Part shown: piece by piece, positions 27,128 through 35,781 of the stretch
Layout: the number at the start of each line of letters is the position of its first letter
How positions within the stretch are numbered: position 1 is the stretch's first letter
Assembly (NCBI RefSeq): GCF_024399335.1
Contig: NZ_CP075339.1
Coordinates: 3,286,001 to 3,350,000 of the forward strand
Direction: 5' to 3'
Length of the DNA: 64,000 nt
Source of the DNA: Leucobacter aridicollis
Lineage (GTDB): Bacteria; Actinomycetota; Actinomycetes; Actinomycetales; Microbacteriaceae
Position numbers and translations under genes: made by a program
Notes under the pieces: model-generated
Database searches by the model: none
Told to the model about the DNA's origin: nothing
Seen by the model: only the letters and a program-made list of their open reading frames with translations

Positions 27128-28078
27128 ATGGAGGGTGTGAGCCACCCAAAGATCCTGCTGTACTACGCGTTTGCCCCCGTCGCCGACCCCGAGGCTGCGA
27201 TGCTGTGGCAGCGCGAACTCTGCGAGTCCCTCGGCCTGCGCGGCCGCATCATCATCTCCAAGCACGGCATCAACGGCACCGTCGGCGGCGAGATCGACGC
27301 GTGCAAGCAGTACCTCAAGCGCACCCGCGAGTACGGCCCCTTCTCGGGCCTCGACGTGAAGTGGAGTGAGGGGAGTGGCTTCGACGCGACCGAACCGACG
27401 CTCCTCAAGGGCGTCGATCGCAGCGTGCCGTGGCAGGCAATCTCCGACTTCCCGAAGCTCAGCGTGAAGGTGCGTGATGAGCTCGTCGCGTTCGGTATTC
27501 CCGAGGAGACCGTCGTTGACGAGAACGGCGTCGTTGGCGGCGGCGTGCACCTCTCGCCCGAAAAGGTGAACGAGCTCGTCGCCGAGCGCGGTGACGACGT
27601 CGTCTTCTTCGACGGCCGCAACGCATGGGAGGCCGAGGTCGGCAAGTTCAAGGGCGCCATCGTGCCTGACGTGCGCACGACTCACGACTTCATCGCACAG
27701 ATCGAATCGGGTGCGTTCGACGACATCAAGGGCAAACCTATAGTCACCTACTGCACCGGGGGCATTCGCTGCGAGATCCTCTCAGCTGCGATGGTCGCGC
27801 GCGGCTTTGAGGAGGTCTACCAGATCGACGGCGGCATCGTCCGCTATGGCGAGGCCTTCGGCAACGACGGCCTCTGGGAGGGCTCGCTCGCGGTCTTCGA
27901 CGGCCGCGAGACGATGGACTTCGCGCCCGGAGCGGCGGTGATCGGCGTCTGCGCCGAATGCGGCGCCCCCACAGCCAACCTCGTCGACTGTGCCGAGAAC
28001 TCCTGTCGCACGCGCTTCGTTGCCTGCGCGTCGCACGATGCGCCCCGCTGCGAGGCGCATCTACTCACACGCGCGTAG
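27128..28078 (+). CDS. trhO: tRNA uridine(34) hydroxylase TrhO (rhodanese family)
   Basis: TrhO (YceA family) hydroxylates U34 of certain tRNAs using O2, an early step of ho5U synthesis. The 316-residue protein has an N-terminal acylphosphatase-like part with [10 protein letters not shown], a central rhodanese domain (about residues 130-230) with [11 protein letters not shown] and catalytic Cys209 in YCTGGIRCE, and a C-terminal Cys-rich end (CAEC...CAENSC...CASHDAPRC) like that of longer TrhO proteins. The ATG at 27128 has no Shine-Dalgarno, so the mRNA may be leaderless; a GTG at 27137 is the alternative. Confidence 0.93.
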   Translation: MEGVSHPKILLYYAFAPVADPEAAMLWQRELCESLGLRGRIIISKHGINGTVGGEIDACKQYLKRTREYGPFSGLDVKWSEGSGFDATEPTLLKGVDRSVPWQAISDFPKLSVKVRDELVAFGIPEETVVDENGVVGGGVHLSPEKVNELVAERGDDVVFFDGRNAWEAEVGKFKGAIVPDVRTTHDFIAQIESGAFDDIKGKPIVTYCTGGIRCEILSAAMVARGFEEVYQIDGGIVRYGEAFGNDGLWEGSLAVFDGRETMDFAPGAAVIGVCAECGAPTANLVDCAENSCRTRFVACASHDAPRCEAHLLTRA

Positions 28079-28102
28079 GCGTAACGGAACAGCAACTGCG
28101 CA

Positions 28103-28146
28103 ACGACGAAGCGCCCGAGGGATCACTCCCCCGGGCGCTTCGTCGT
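28103..28146. terminator. Bidirectional terminator between trhO and ABC-2 permease
   Basis: ACGACGAAGCGCCCG at 28103-28117 pairs perfectly with CGGGCGCTTCGTCGT at 28132-28146, with GGG/CCC pairing inside. It lies between two convergent genes and can serve both. Confidence 0.88.
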
Positions 28147-28162
28147 ATGGCTACCGCCGCGG

Positions 28163-29293
28163 TTAGCCCTTGATCGCGTCAGCGAGCTTCACGCGGGCAC
28201 CCGTGCGCATGATCGAGTTCTCGTAGATCCTGGAACCGGCCCAGAGCACGATCCCGATCGAGATCACGAGCACGCCGAGCGACACGATCGGCTCCCACCA
28301 CGCGGCGTCTCCGAAGTAGAGGCGCATCGGCATCGCGGTCGGCGCCGAGAACGGCACGTAGCTCATCACGGTGAGCACCTGCGGGTTGTCGAAGAAGAAG
28401 ATGATCAGGAAGAACGGGATCATCACGAGCATCATGACAGGGCTCGTCACCGAGCCGATGTCTTCCTGCCGCGACACGAGCGCGGCAGCCGCTGCGTACA
28501 TCGCCGCAAGCAGCACGAAGCCGAAGGCGAAGAGGATCCCGAACCAGATGAGCGCGGTCCCAAGCTCCCCGAGCAGGATGTCTTGCCCTGTCGCGAGCAT
28601 GCCGACGGAGGCGAGGGCAAGCGTCGCGACGACGGTGCCGAGCGCGAGAATGCTGTTGCCGAGGATCTTGCCTGCGAGCATTGTGCGCGCGGAGATCGTG
28701 GCGAGCAGGATCTCGACGATGCGGGTCTGCTTCTCCTCGACGACGCTCTGCGCGATCGTCGTGCCGAAGGTGAGGGCGGTCATGTAGAAGACCATGCCGA
28801 AGCCCATCGCGATGAGGTAGCCGAGCATGAAGCTCGTCTCACTCGGGTCGAGCAGTTCGATTGTTGGGGACGCCGAGAGCGCCTGGACGAGGTCGCCAGG
28901 TGGGCTGTCGTTCGCGATGACAGTCAGGCCAACAGGCGTGTCTCCGCCCGACACGATTGCGGCCTCGACATCGCCGTCACGGACGAGCTTTTCGGCAGCC
29001 GCGCGATCCGCGACCTCGGTCACTTCGAACCCCTCGGCGAGGCCGCTCGCAGTCTCACCAGAGACCGTCCCCTCGGCGACGGCGATCTTCGTCGGCCCGC
29101 CGAAACCGCCGTTCTGCGAGACGAGGCCGCCAATCACGACGCCGGCGAGCACGACAAGCAGCAGGATCGCCGTCGAGATAAGAAACGCCTTGCTGCGCAG
29201 CCGAGTCATGATTTCGCGCTCGGCGACGATCCAGGCGCCCTGCGGGGCACTCAGCTGGCGGTGGCTAGCTGTCTGCTTCAATGTGTCGGTCAT
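28163..29293 (-). CDS. ABC-2 family permease (NatB-like)
   Basis: This 376-residue protein has one N-terminal membrane segment (about residues 34-58), a large extracellular region (about 60-160) and then five to six membrane segments, the architecture of ABC-2 export permeases of the NatB type. The motif VVEEKQTRIVEILLATISARTMLAGKILG at about residue 190 is the coupling-helix signature. It overlaps the ATPase gene by 4 bases. Substrate is unknown: sodium, drugs or lipids are all possible. Confidence 0.9.
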   Translation of the reverse strand: MTDTLKQTASHRQLSAPQGAWIVAEREIMTRLRSKAFLISTAILLLVVLAGVVIGGLVSQNGGFGGPTKIAVAEGTVSGETASGLAEGFEVTEVADRAAAEKLVRDGDVEAAIVSGGDTPVGLTVIANDSPPGDLVQALSASPTIELLDPSETSFMLGYLIAMGFGMVFYMTALTFGTTIAQSVVEEKQTRIVEILLATISARTMLAGKILGNSILALGTVVATLALASVGMLATGQDILLGELGTALIWFGILFAFGFVLLAAMYAAAAALVSRQEDIGSVTSPVMMLVMIPFFLIIFFFDNPQVLTVMSYVPFSAPTAMPMRLYFGDAAWWEPIVSLGVLVISIGIVLWAGSRIYENSIMRTGARVKLADAIKG

Positions 29294-30189
29294 CGGACTA
29301 CCTCCTTGAAGATCTGGGCGAGTGACGGGGTGACAGGGGCGAAGCTCTTCACCACTGTCGCGTCGCGCTGCACGGCGAGGGCGAGCACTGCCTGTGCTGC
29401 TTCGTCGCTATCGGCGTCGAACCTTGCGAAGCCGCCGTCGAGGTGCGTCACCGAGACGCCCGGCTGCTCGCGCACCCAGCCGGCGTCGGCTGCTGGCCCG
29501 GCGAGCTCGAGCTCGAACACGCGTCCGGCGTGCTCGGCGCGGAGGCCTTCGCGGGACCCCTGCGCGCGGATCTGGCCGCCGCCAATGACGACGACGTCGT
29601 CGCACAGGCGCTCAACGATGTCGAGCTGGTGGGACGAGAAGAGCACTGGGGCGCCCTTGGCCGCGTAGTCCTGCAGCACCCCGAGCACGACCTCTACAGC
29701 CATCGGGTCGAGGCCCGAGAACGGCTCGTCGAGCACGAGCGCGATGGGCTCGTGGACGAGCGCTGCGGCGATCTGCGCGCGCTGCTGGTTGCCGAGCGAC
29801 AGGCTCTCGAGGTTGTCGCCCGCCCGCTCCGCGAGTCCGAGCCTGTCGAGCAGTGCGGTCGCGGACTCGCGTGCCGCCGCCGTCGACATGCCGTGGAGAC
29901 GGCCGAGGTAGACGAGCTGTTCGAGCACCGCCATCTTCGGATACAGCCCGCGCTCCTCGGGCATGTATCCGATGCGCGCGCGATCGCCAGCCGTGATGGG
30001 CTGACCGTTCAGGCTCACAGTGCCGCTGTCTGCTGAGAGCACACCGAGCAGGATCCGCATTGTCGTCGTCTTGCCGGCGCCGTTCGCGCCGACGAAGCCT
30101 GTCATCCTGCCGCTCTCGACGCGGAAGCTCACGTCGTCGAGCACCTTGCGGTCGCCGAAGCTGCGGGAAATTCCTACGATGTCAATCAT
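29290..30189 (-). CDS. ABC transporter ATPase (NatA-like, DUF4162)
   Basis: This 299-residue ATPase energises the adjacent permease. It has Walker A GANGAGKTT, signature LSLGNQQRAQIAAALVHEP, Walker B ALVLDEPFSGLDPMAVE and a C-terminal DUF4162-like tail (about 220-299). It begins a two-gene operon that is divergent from the two-component genes at 30333, with only 143 bases between starts, suggesting shared control. Confidence 0.93.
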   Translation of the reverse strand: MIDIVGISRSFGDRKVLDDVSFRVESGRMTGFVGANGAGKTTTMRILLGVLSADSGTVSLNGQPITAGDRARIGYMPEERGLYPKMAVLEQLVYLGRLHGMSTAAARESATALLDRLGLAERAGDNLESLSLGNQQRAQIAAALVHEPIALVLDEPFSGLDPMAVEVVLGVLQDYAAKGAPVLFSSHQLDIVERLCDDVVVIGGGQIRAQGSREGLRAEHAGRVFELELAGPAADAGWVREQPGVSVTHLDGGFARFDADSDEAAQAVLALAVQRDATVVKSFAPVTPSLAQIFKEVVR

Positions 30190-30332
30190 CTCGCTCCTTT
30201 CGTTGCCACCAGGCTACGGGGAGCGAAGGGCCCGCCACCTCCCCCACACGGCTGAATCTGTCGCGCCCGGAACGGCGCCGCTCAGCCACCAGGTGGAGGT
30301 AACGCCTCCGCCGAGCGCCTACGCTTGAAATC

Positions 30333-31643
30333 ATGAGAGCGCATTCACCCCCATCCGCGCACGCGCAATGGGCGCGGCCACGTCCGGGCCGCGCAGATCT
30401 CCGCGGCGACGCACTGCTGGCCCTTGCACTCGCAATTGGGGCGACGACAACGTCGCTGCTCTACGCTCGGACAGGCATCTACGAAGAGCAGCCCGCCCTG
30501 TGGCTCTGGGTCCTCGGGCTCGCGCTCTGCACGCTCCCGCTCGCGGCCCGCCGCGTCGCCCCGATCCCAGTCGCGCTCGTCGTCGCCGCCGGGTTCTTCG
30601 TCTGCGGTCAGTTCGGCGTGCCAGAGGTGCTCGTCATCAACATCTGCCTGTTCATCGCGATCTACACGGTGACCGCGTGGGAGCCGCGCCGCACCCTCGC
30701 AGCGTGGAGCCTCATCGCGATCACCGCGGCGATGATGATCTGGCTCGTCGTCTCGCTCATCATCGCTTCCTCGTCGACAGAGGACTTCCTGGGCGCACCT
30801 CGCTACGGGATCTTCTCCGCATACGCTACGTTCGCCGTGATCCAGATCATCACGAACCTGCTCTACTTTGGTGGCGCGATCTGGTTCGGTCTGCGCGCCT
30901 GGCGGGCTGCACGCACCGCGACGAAGCTCACCGCGCAGGGCAAGGAGCTCGACCTCGAACGCCAGACCAGTGCAGCGCAGGCAGTCGCGCTTGACCGCAT
31001 CGCGGTCGCCCGCGAGCTTCACGACGTCGTCGCGCACCACGTCTCAGTGATGGGGATCCAGGCAGCTGCTGCACGGCGAAGCCTCGAGCGCGACCCAGAG
31101 CAGGCTGCCGCTGCTCTCGCGGTCGTCGAGGAGAGCGCGCATGCGACAGTCGAGGAGCTCCGCCGACTCGTGCACACCCTTCGAACGCCTGAGAATGAGG
31201 ATAGTTCGAGCACCGTCGGCATCGCCCAGCTCTCGGTACTCGTTGAGGAGTCGCAGGGAGCGGGCGTGCCAACAACGCTCATTGTCGCGGGCACGCCGCG
31301 GCCGCTCCCGATGCTCGTCGATGTCACGCTCTACCGCGTCGTGCAGGAGGCGCTCACGAACGTGCGCAAGCACGCTGGGCGGGGCGCAGAGGCCGCGGTG
31401 CGCCTGCGCTTCATGGATGACGCAGTAGAGGTCGAGGTAACCGACGACGGCATTGCACGCCGCCTCACGAGCCGCGGCGTGCGGGCGTCTGACGCCCCCG
31501 CTGGCACAGGGCTTGGGTTGCGCGGCATGCGCGAGCGCGTCGGCGCGGTTGGCGGCGCGATTTCGGCAGAGCGGCGAGAACGCGAGGGCTTCATGGTGCG
31601 CGCCCGAGTCCCGCTCTCCAACCGGCAGGTGGTGGCCGCATGA
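30333..31643 (+). CDS. DesK/NarX-type sensor histidine kinase
   Basis: This 436-residue kinase has about five membrane segments in residues 25-200, a HisKA_3 domain with phospho-acceptor His in VARELHDVVAHHVSVMGIQA, and a HATPase domain with VVQEALTNVRKHAG and VTDDGIARR, ending GTGLGLRGMRERVGAVGG. It overlaps the response-regulator gene by 4 bases. Divergence from an ABC-2 exporter pair suggests it controls that exporter, as is common in actinobacteria. Confidence 0.94.
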   Translation: MRAHSPPSAHAQWARPRPGRADLRGDALLALALAIGATTTSLLYARTGIYEEQPALWLWVLGLALCTLPLAARRVAPIPVALVVAAGFFVCGQFGVPEVLVINICLFIAIYTVTAWEPRRTLAAWSLIAITAAMMIWLVVSLIIASSSTEDFLGAPRYGIFSAYATFAVIQIITNLLYFGGAIWFGLRAWRAARTATKLTAQGKELDLERQTSAAQAVALDRIAVARELHDVVAHHVSVMGIQAAAARRSLERDPEQAAAALAVVEESAHATVEELRRLVHTLRTPENEDSSSTVGIAQLSVLVEESQGAGVPTTLIVAGTPRPLPMLVDVTLYRVVQEALTNVRKHAGRGAEAAVRLRFMDDAVEVEVTDDGIARRLTSRGVRASDAPAGTGLGLRGMRERVGAVGGAISAERREREGFMVRARVPLSNRQVVAA

Positions 31644-32350
31644 CGGGACTCGCACCTTCGAGCCCACCGGTTCGAGTTTTGCTCGTCGACGACCAAGCGC
31701 TCGTCCGTTCGGGGTTTCGCATCATCCTCGAGTCTGAGCCTGACATCGAAGTTGTCGGCGAGGCGGAGACCGGCGTGCAGGCGATCGCGCTCGCTGCCTC
31801 GCTCACCCCCGACGTGATCTGCATGGACGTCGAGATGCCTGAGATGAACGGGATCGACGCGTCTCGCGCCATCCTCCAGGCGGAGGGCACGCTCCCGGCA
31901 GTACTTGTGCTGACCACGTTCGGGCACGACGAGTACCTGTTCGACGCCCTCGCCGCGGGCGTGAGCGGGTTCCTCCTGAAGACGTCGCGGGCAGAGCAGC
32001 TCATTGAGGCCGTTCGAGTCGTGGCAGCTGGCGGCTCGCTCCTCGGCCCAGAGGTCACGGGTGCCGTGCTCGCTCGCGTGCGCAATACGGAGGCACCCGA
32101 GGCTACCGAACTGCCAGCCTCGAGCGCGAGCCCCGACGACACGCTTGAGTCGGCGATGGCTACGGCGGGCCTCACGCCGCGCGAGCGAGCTGTGCTTCTG
32201 TTGCTCGCAGAGGGCCGCACGAACGCTGAGATCGCTGGCGAGCTCTTCCTCGGCGAGGCGACAGTGAAGACTCACGTCTCAAACGTTTTGCAGAAGCTCG
32301 AGGTGCGCGACAGGCTCCAGGCGGTCGTCTGGGCGCACACGCGCACCTAG
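31640..32350 (+). CDS. NarL/LuxR-type response regulator
   Basis: This 236-residue regulator has a receiver domain with LLVDDQALVRSGF and phospho-acceptor Asp in VICMDVEMPEMNGID, and a C-terminal LuxR helix-turn-helix: LTPRERAVLLLLAEGRTNAE, then ATVKTHVSNVLQKLEVRDR. A 30-residue linker with Ala/Ser-rich sequence joins the domains. It is the partner of the overlapping kinase and is followed by a strong terminator. Confidence 0.95.
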   Translation: MTGLAPSSPPVRVLLVDDQALVRSGFRIILESEPDIEVVGEAETGVQAIALAASLTPDVICMDVEMPEMNGIDASRAILQAEGTLPAVLVLTTFGHDEYLFDALAAGVSGFLLKTSRAEQLIEAVRVVAAGGSLLGPEVTGAVLARVRNTEAPEATELPASSASPDDTLESAMATAGLTPRERAVLLLLAEGRTNAEIAGELFLGEATVKTHVSNVLQKLEVRDRLQAVVWAHTRT

Positions 32351-32360
32351 CTGCACACCG

Positions 32361-32398
32361 AAAGGCGGGTCAGGATCGGTGATCCTGACCCGCCTTTT
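32361..32398. terminator. Bidirectional terminator
   Basis: AAAGGCGGGTCAGGATC pairs perfectly with GATCCTGACCCGCCTTT around GGT, with A-rich and T-rich flanks. It serves the two-component operon on the plus strand and the heme oxygenase gene on the minus strand. Confidence 0.95.
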
Positions 32399-32423
32399 CG
32401 CTCGCGTGGGAGAGCCGAACGCC

Positions 32424-33500
32424 CTACGCCGCGGCCTTCTGCTTTGCGAGGTCGACGAAGACGGCGGTGTTGAAGCCGTACGCAACGCGCACCTCTTCGA
32501 TCATCCGCTGCTGCTCGTCTGCGCTGAGCGACTCCCCGAGGCTGTCGAGGCCATCGCGGTAGGTCTCCTTGAACGCTTTGAGGTCGCCGAGCGACTCGAA
32601 GTTGTAGAACTCAATGCCAGCGCCATCGAAACCGTGCTGGCGCGCGACTCGCTTAGCGATGATCTGGCCGCCCGACAGGTCTCCGAGGTAGCGGGTGTAG
32701 TGGTGCGCCACGATCCCGGGGAGCCAGCCCTCCGCCGCGACCTCGCGGATCCGCGCGGCGTACTCGGCGCTCGCGGGCACGGGGGTGATCTCGTCGCGCC
32801 AGTTCGCGCCGAGAAGGTGCTCGAGGTCAACCTCGAGCGTTCCAAGGCGCACGAGCGCTGCGGGATGCAGGCCAGCGTACGCAGGATCGGCGGCGAGCTG
32901 CTGCGAAGCCTCTTCGAGTGCCTCGTACATAAAGAAGTGCTGGATGACGAGGTCGATATAATCCTGCTTCGTCGCGACACCACGCATGATGTCCTCCATG
33001 AAGTTCGCGCCCTCGCTACTCGAGTGATCGGACCACGAGCTCTCACGGATGACACGAGAGAACGGCTTGGGGCCGTCAGCCTCGGGTTCGGCCGCGTGCG
33101 GGTTGGCGCCGTGCGCGTGCGGGTTCGCGCCATGCGGGTTCGCGCCGCCGTGGCCGCCGTGGCCGCCGTGCTCATGGCCACCAGCTGGCTTGTGCTCCTC
33201 GCGCGCAGGCACACCAAGCTTCGCGCAGGCGGCCTTGTACAGCTCGACGACCTGGCGACGCACCTGAGGGCGATCAGTGATTGGGGCGGTCGGCCACTCA
33301 ACGCGCAGGTCGTGTTCCCCCTGCGCGTCAGTCACTCGCCACATCCCGGCGCGCTCGTCGAGCCCCACCATCGTGCTCGCAGTCGCCTCGGGGTAGCCGA
33401 ATGCCTTCGCGATGAGCAAACTGTCATCGACGTGGTCATCATTCATGTGGCCCGTAACAGCAGAAATCACTGCGGCATCAAAATTCATCACATCTTTCAT
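32424..33500 (-). CDS. DUF2470-heme oxygenase fusion with His-rich linker
   Basis: This 358-residue protein fuses three parts. Residues 6-97 are a DUF2470 domain (AAVISAVTGHMNDDHVDDSL), known from HugZ-type heme utilisation proteins. Residues 103-136 are a linker with eleven His in runs such as GGHEHGGHGGHGGANPHG. Residues 147-350 are an HmuO-type heme oxygenase with proximal-ligand candidate His159 (SSWSDHSSSEGANFM) and the distal-helix motif VAHHYTRYLGDLSGGQ. It should cleave heme to biliverdin, CO and Fe2+ in the cytoplasm; the linker may hold iron or heme. The ATG at 33500 is preferred; ATG at 33488 is possible. Confidence 0.9.
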   Translation of the reverse strand: MKDVMNFDAAVISAVTGHMNDDHVDDSLLIAKAFGYPEATASTMVGLDERAGMWRVTDAQGEHDLRVEWPTAPITDRPQVRRQVVELYKAACAKLGVPAREEHKPAGGHEHGGHGGHGGANPHGANPHAHGANPHAAEPEADGPKPFSRVIRESSWSDHSSSEGANFMEDIMRGVATKQDYIDLVIQHFFMYEALEEASQQLAADPAYAGLHPAALVRLGTLEVDLEHLLGANWRDEITPVPASAEYAARIREVAAEGWLPGIVAHHYTRYLGDLSGGQIIAKRVARQHGFDGAGIEFYNFESLGDLKAFKETYRDGLDSLGESLSADEQQRMIEEVRVAYGFNTAVFVDLAKQKAAA

Positions 33501-33633
33501 TCTACGCTCTTGTCGCGTGCAATGAGACTGAGAGTTCCACAGCGCCCCGCGGCGCTCAGCGACACCGAGACTTGCACGGAGTATCATCGAATTTCGTGCT
33601 CCCGCGCGCCCGCGGGTCGAGATTGGCGGTTTC

Positions 33634-34887
33634 GTGTTTTCAAGAGTCAAACGAGTTGGCCCAGTGGCGGCGCTCAGCATGCTTGCTGTGGTTGGCCTCA
33701 CCCTGACCGCCTGCACCGGCAGCGAAGCCGGTACCGGAAACTCCGACCAGAACACTGTGAGCCCCGAGCTCGCAGCCGCCGTCGACGACGCAGTCGCGAA
33801 CGCGCTTGCGCTCAGCGGCTCGACGGAAGCCGTCGTAGGCGTGTGGCAGGGCGACGACAAGGCCTACGTTCGCGGCTACGGTGAGGGCGTCACCGCTGCG
33901 ACGACATTCCGCGGCGCACAGGCCTCACAGCCAGTCATGTGCGCGCTGTTGCTCGACCTTGTTGGCAAAGACCAGCTCGCCCTCGGACGCCAGGTATCGA
34001 AGGACCTGCCCCGCCAGGCAGGCATCGCCGACATTACCTATGCGCAGCTCTGCGATCAGACATCGGCGCTCGCCGACTTCAAGGGTGGCTTCACGGAGCG
34101 ATTCACGAACAACCCCACCCGCTCGTGGCCCGAGCAGGAGCTCATCGCAAACGGCCTCGCCCGCTCGCCGCTCGCTTGGCCCGGCAAGAATGTCTACATG
34201 TCAGACACAAACGCAGTGCTGCTCGATCGCGCGATCCGCCTGAACGAGAACCGCGACACCTACGATCTGCTGCAGGAGCACGTGTTCGGCCCCTCCGGCA
34301 TGACGTCGACGTCGTACCCTGACAACTTCGCCGAGACCGAGATTCCGGCGGGCAGCATGACGCCGCTCACCTACCCGAGCGCCGACAACAAGCCTGTGTG
34401 CGATGCTGGCGCTACAGAGATCACCGCACTCTCACCGACGATGATCCGGGGCGCGGGCGCGACGCTCACGACAGTCACTGACCTCAAGGATTTCTACAAG
34501 AAGTACCTCTCGGGCGGCTTCGGCGATGAGAAGGCGTCGAAGCACGTGACCGAGTTCCAGCCTGCCAAGAACCCAGATCGCGACGAAGAGGGCAATCCGA
34601 AAGAGGAGCCCGACACCGCCGGAACTCAGATCGGATTCGGCATCGAAAAGGTCGGCCCCCTGCAGGGCCGTGCGGGCGCGATGACCGGATCACTCACCGC
34701 GGCGTACGCTGACCCAGCGACTGGGCTGTCTGTCGTTGTTGCGCTGAACAACTCATCCGCTGGCGCCGCGTTCTCGCAGGCTCTCGCCTTCCAGCTCGCC
34801 GCGATCTCGGGGGCCGAGCTCCCGTGGTCGGCCGAGGACCAGGGCGGCAGGCTCTCTGAGCTCGCCGTCTGCCAGCCAGAGGGATAG
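33634..34887 (+). CDS. Serine-hydrolase-fold lipoprotein with degenerate active site
   Basis: This 417-residue lipoprotein (lipobox LTAC, lipid Cys27) has the beta-lactamase/DD-peptidase-like fold. The usual FRIGSxTK start of the active-site helix reads FRGAQASQ here (residues 92-99), so the catalytic Ser and Lys positions both look like Gln. The YSN motif (PGxxxxYSNTN) reads PGKNVYMSDTN. The protein is therefore likely non-catalytic, a penicillin-binding-like pseudoenzyme at the outer face of the membrane. It starts with GTG at 33634 and is divergent from the heme oxygenase gene. The pseudoenzyme claim rests on my manual alignment. Confidence 0.8.
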   Translation: MFSRVKRVGPVAALSMLAVVGLTLTACTGSEAGTGNSDQNTVSPELAAAVDDAVANALALSGSTEAVVGVWQGDDKAYVRGYGEGVTAATTFRGAQASQPVMCALLLDLVGKDQLALGRQVSKDLPRQAGIADITYAQLCDQTSALADFKGGFTERFTNNPTRSWPEQELIANGLARSPLAWPGKNVYMSDTNAVLLDRAIRLNENRDTYDLLQEHVFGPSGMTSTSYPDNFAETEIPAGSMTPLTYPSADNKPVCDAGATEITALSPTMIRGAGATLTTVTDLKDFYKKYLSGGFGDEKASKHVTEFQPAKNPDRDEEGNPKEEPDTAGTQIGFGIEKVGPLQGRAGAMTGSLTAAYADPATGLSVVVALNNSSAGAAFSQALAFQLAAISGAELPWSAEDQGGRLSELAVCQPEG

Positions 34888-34894
34888 TTTCGAC

Positions 34895-34935
34895 CCGGAG
34901 TGTCGTCTCGGTGGCGAAGCGGCACTCCGGATTCT
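34895..34935 (+). terminator. Probable terminator of the lipoprotein gene
   Basis: CCGGAGTG at 34895-34902 pairs with CACTCCGG at 34923-34930 around a 20-base loop, followed by ATTCT. It begins eight bases after the stop codon. Confidence 0.6.
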
Positions 34936-34980
34936 GCTACGCTCATATCGGTCGGGCTTTTGCCCCGGCTTGCCCCACCC

Positions 34981-35054
34981 GGGGCCGTCGTCTAATGGTA
35001 AGACATCAGCTTCCCAAGCTGAGAACGCGGGTTCGATTCCCGTCGGCCCCTCCA
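34981..35054 (+). tRNA. tRNA-Gly (anticodon CCC)
   Basis: The 74-base sequence folds as a cloverleaf. The acceptor stem GGGGCCG pairs with CGGCCCC, the D arm contains TAATGGTAA, the anticodon stem TCAGC/GCTGA encloses loop TTCCCAA giving anticodon CCC, and the T arm is CGGGTTCGATTCCCG. The CCA end is encoded (35052-35054). It reads GGG codons. About 210 bases of gene-free sequence follow. Confidence 0.95.
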
Positions 35055-35265
35055 GTGCTTCATTTCGTGCGTCGCCCGGCCACTGCGGCAGCTCGCTGGC
35101 ATCTTTCGCGCCGGTGATCGCAGGTGTTCGACGCATTGCTATGCGATCGGTCGACCGTATGCCGAATTCGGCTCGCTGAGGCATTCCGTCTACCGATTCC
35201 AGACACTGCGACCGGCGTCGCCGCTGTCCCGCTCTAGCTCGGCCCACCGCATTACAATTGGCGCC

Positions 35266-35781
35266 ATGAGTTCGAGGCACGGCACCTTCACAACGTCCCT
35301 TGGAGATCTGCTGTTCGTCGCCGAGGGCGATGCACTGACAGGCGTCTACTTCCCTGAGCACCGATACCCGCCAGAGCCCGAAGCAATCGGCGAAGATCTC
35401 GGCACCGAACCGAACGATCCAGTGCTCACGGAGGCAGCACGCCAGCTCCGGCAGTACCTCGCCGGAGACCGCGTCGAGTTCAACATCGCTCTCGCGCCGC
35501 AAGGCGACAACTTCTCGCAGCAGGTGTGGGCGATGCTGCAGCAGATTCCCTACGGCACCACAACAACCTACGGCGAGCTCGCCGCCTCCCTCGGCAACCG
35601 AGCGCTTGCGCAGCGGGTCGGCCAGGCGGTCGGCCACAACCCTGTCAGTGTCGTGATTCCGTGCCACCGAGTGCTCGGTGCTGACGGCTCGCTCACCGGA
35701 TTTGCCGGCGGGCTCGAACGCAAGCGGACCCTGCTGGCGCTCGAGGAGCCAGCGGCCGCAGACGCAGGGCGGCTGTTCTAG
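35266..35781 (+). CDS. ogt: Methylated-DNA-protein cysteine S-methyltransferase
   Basis: This 171-residue protein repairs O6-alkylguanine by transferring the alkyl group to its own cysteine. The acceptor is in IPCHRVLGADG, preceded by the helix-turn-helix PYGTTTTYGELAASLGN and followed by GFAGGLERKRTLLALE. The N-terminal domain (residues 1-80) is of the short Ogt type. It is convergent with and overlaps the TrmH-type gene by 4 bases at the 3' ends. Confidence 0.95.
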   Translation: MSSRHGTFTTSLGDLLFVAEGDALTGVYFPEHRYPPEPEAIGEDLGTEPNDPVLTEAARQLRQYLAGDRVEFNIALAPQGDNFSQQVWAMLQQIPYGTTTTYGELAASLGNRALAQRVGQAVGHNPVSVVIPCHRVLGADGSLTGFAGGLERKRTLLALEEPAAADAGRLF

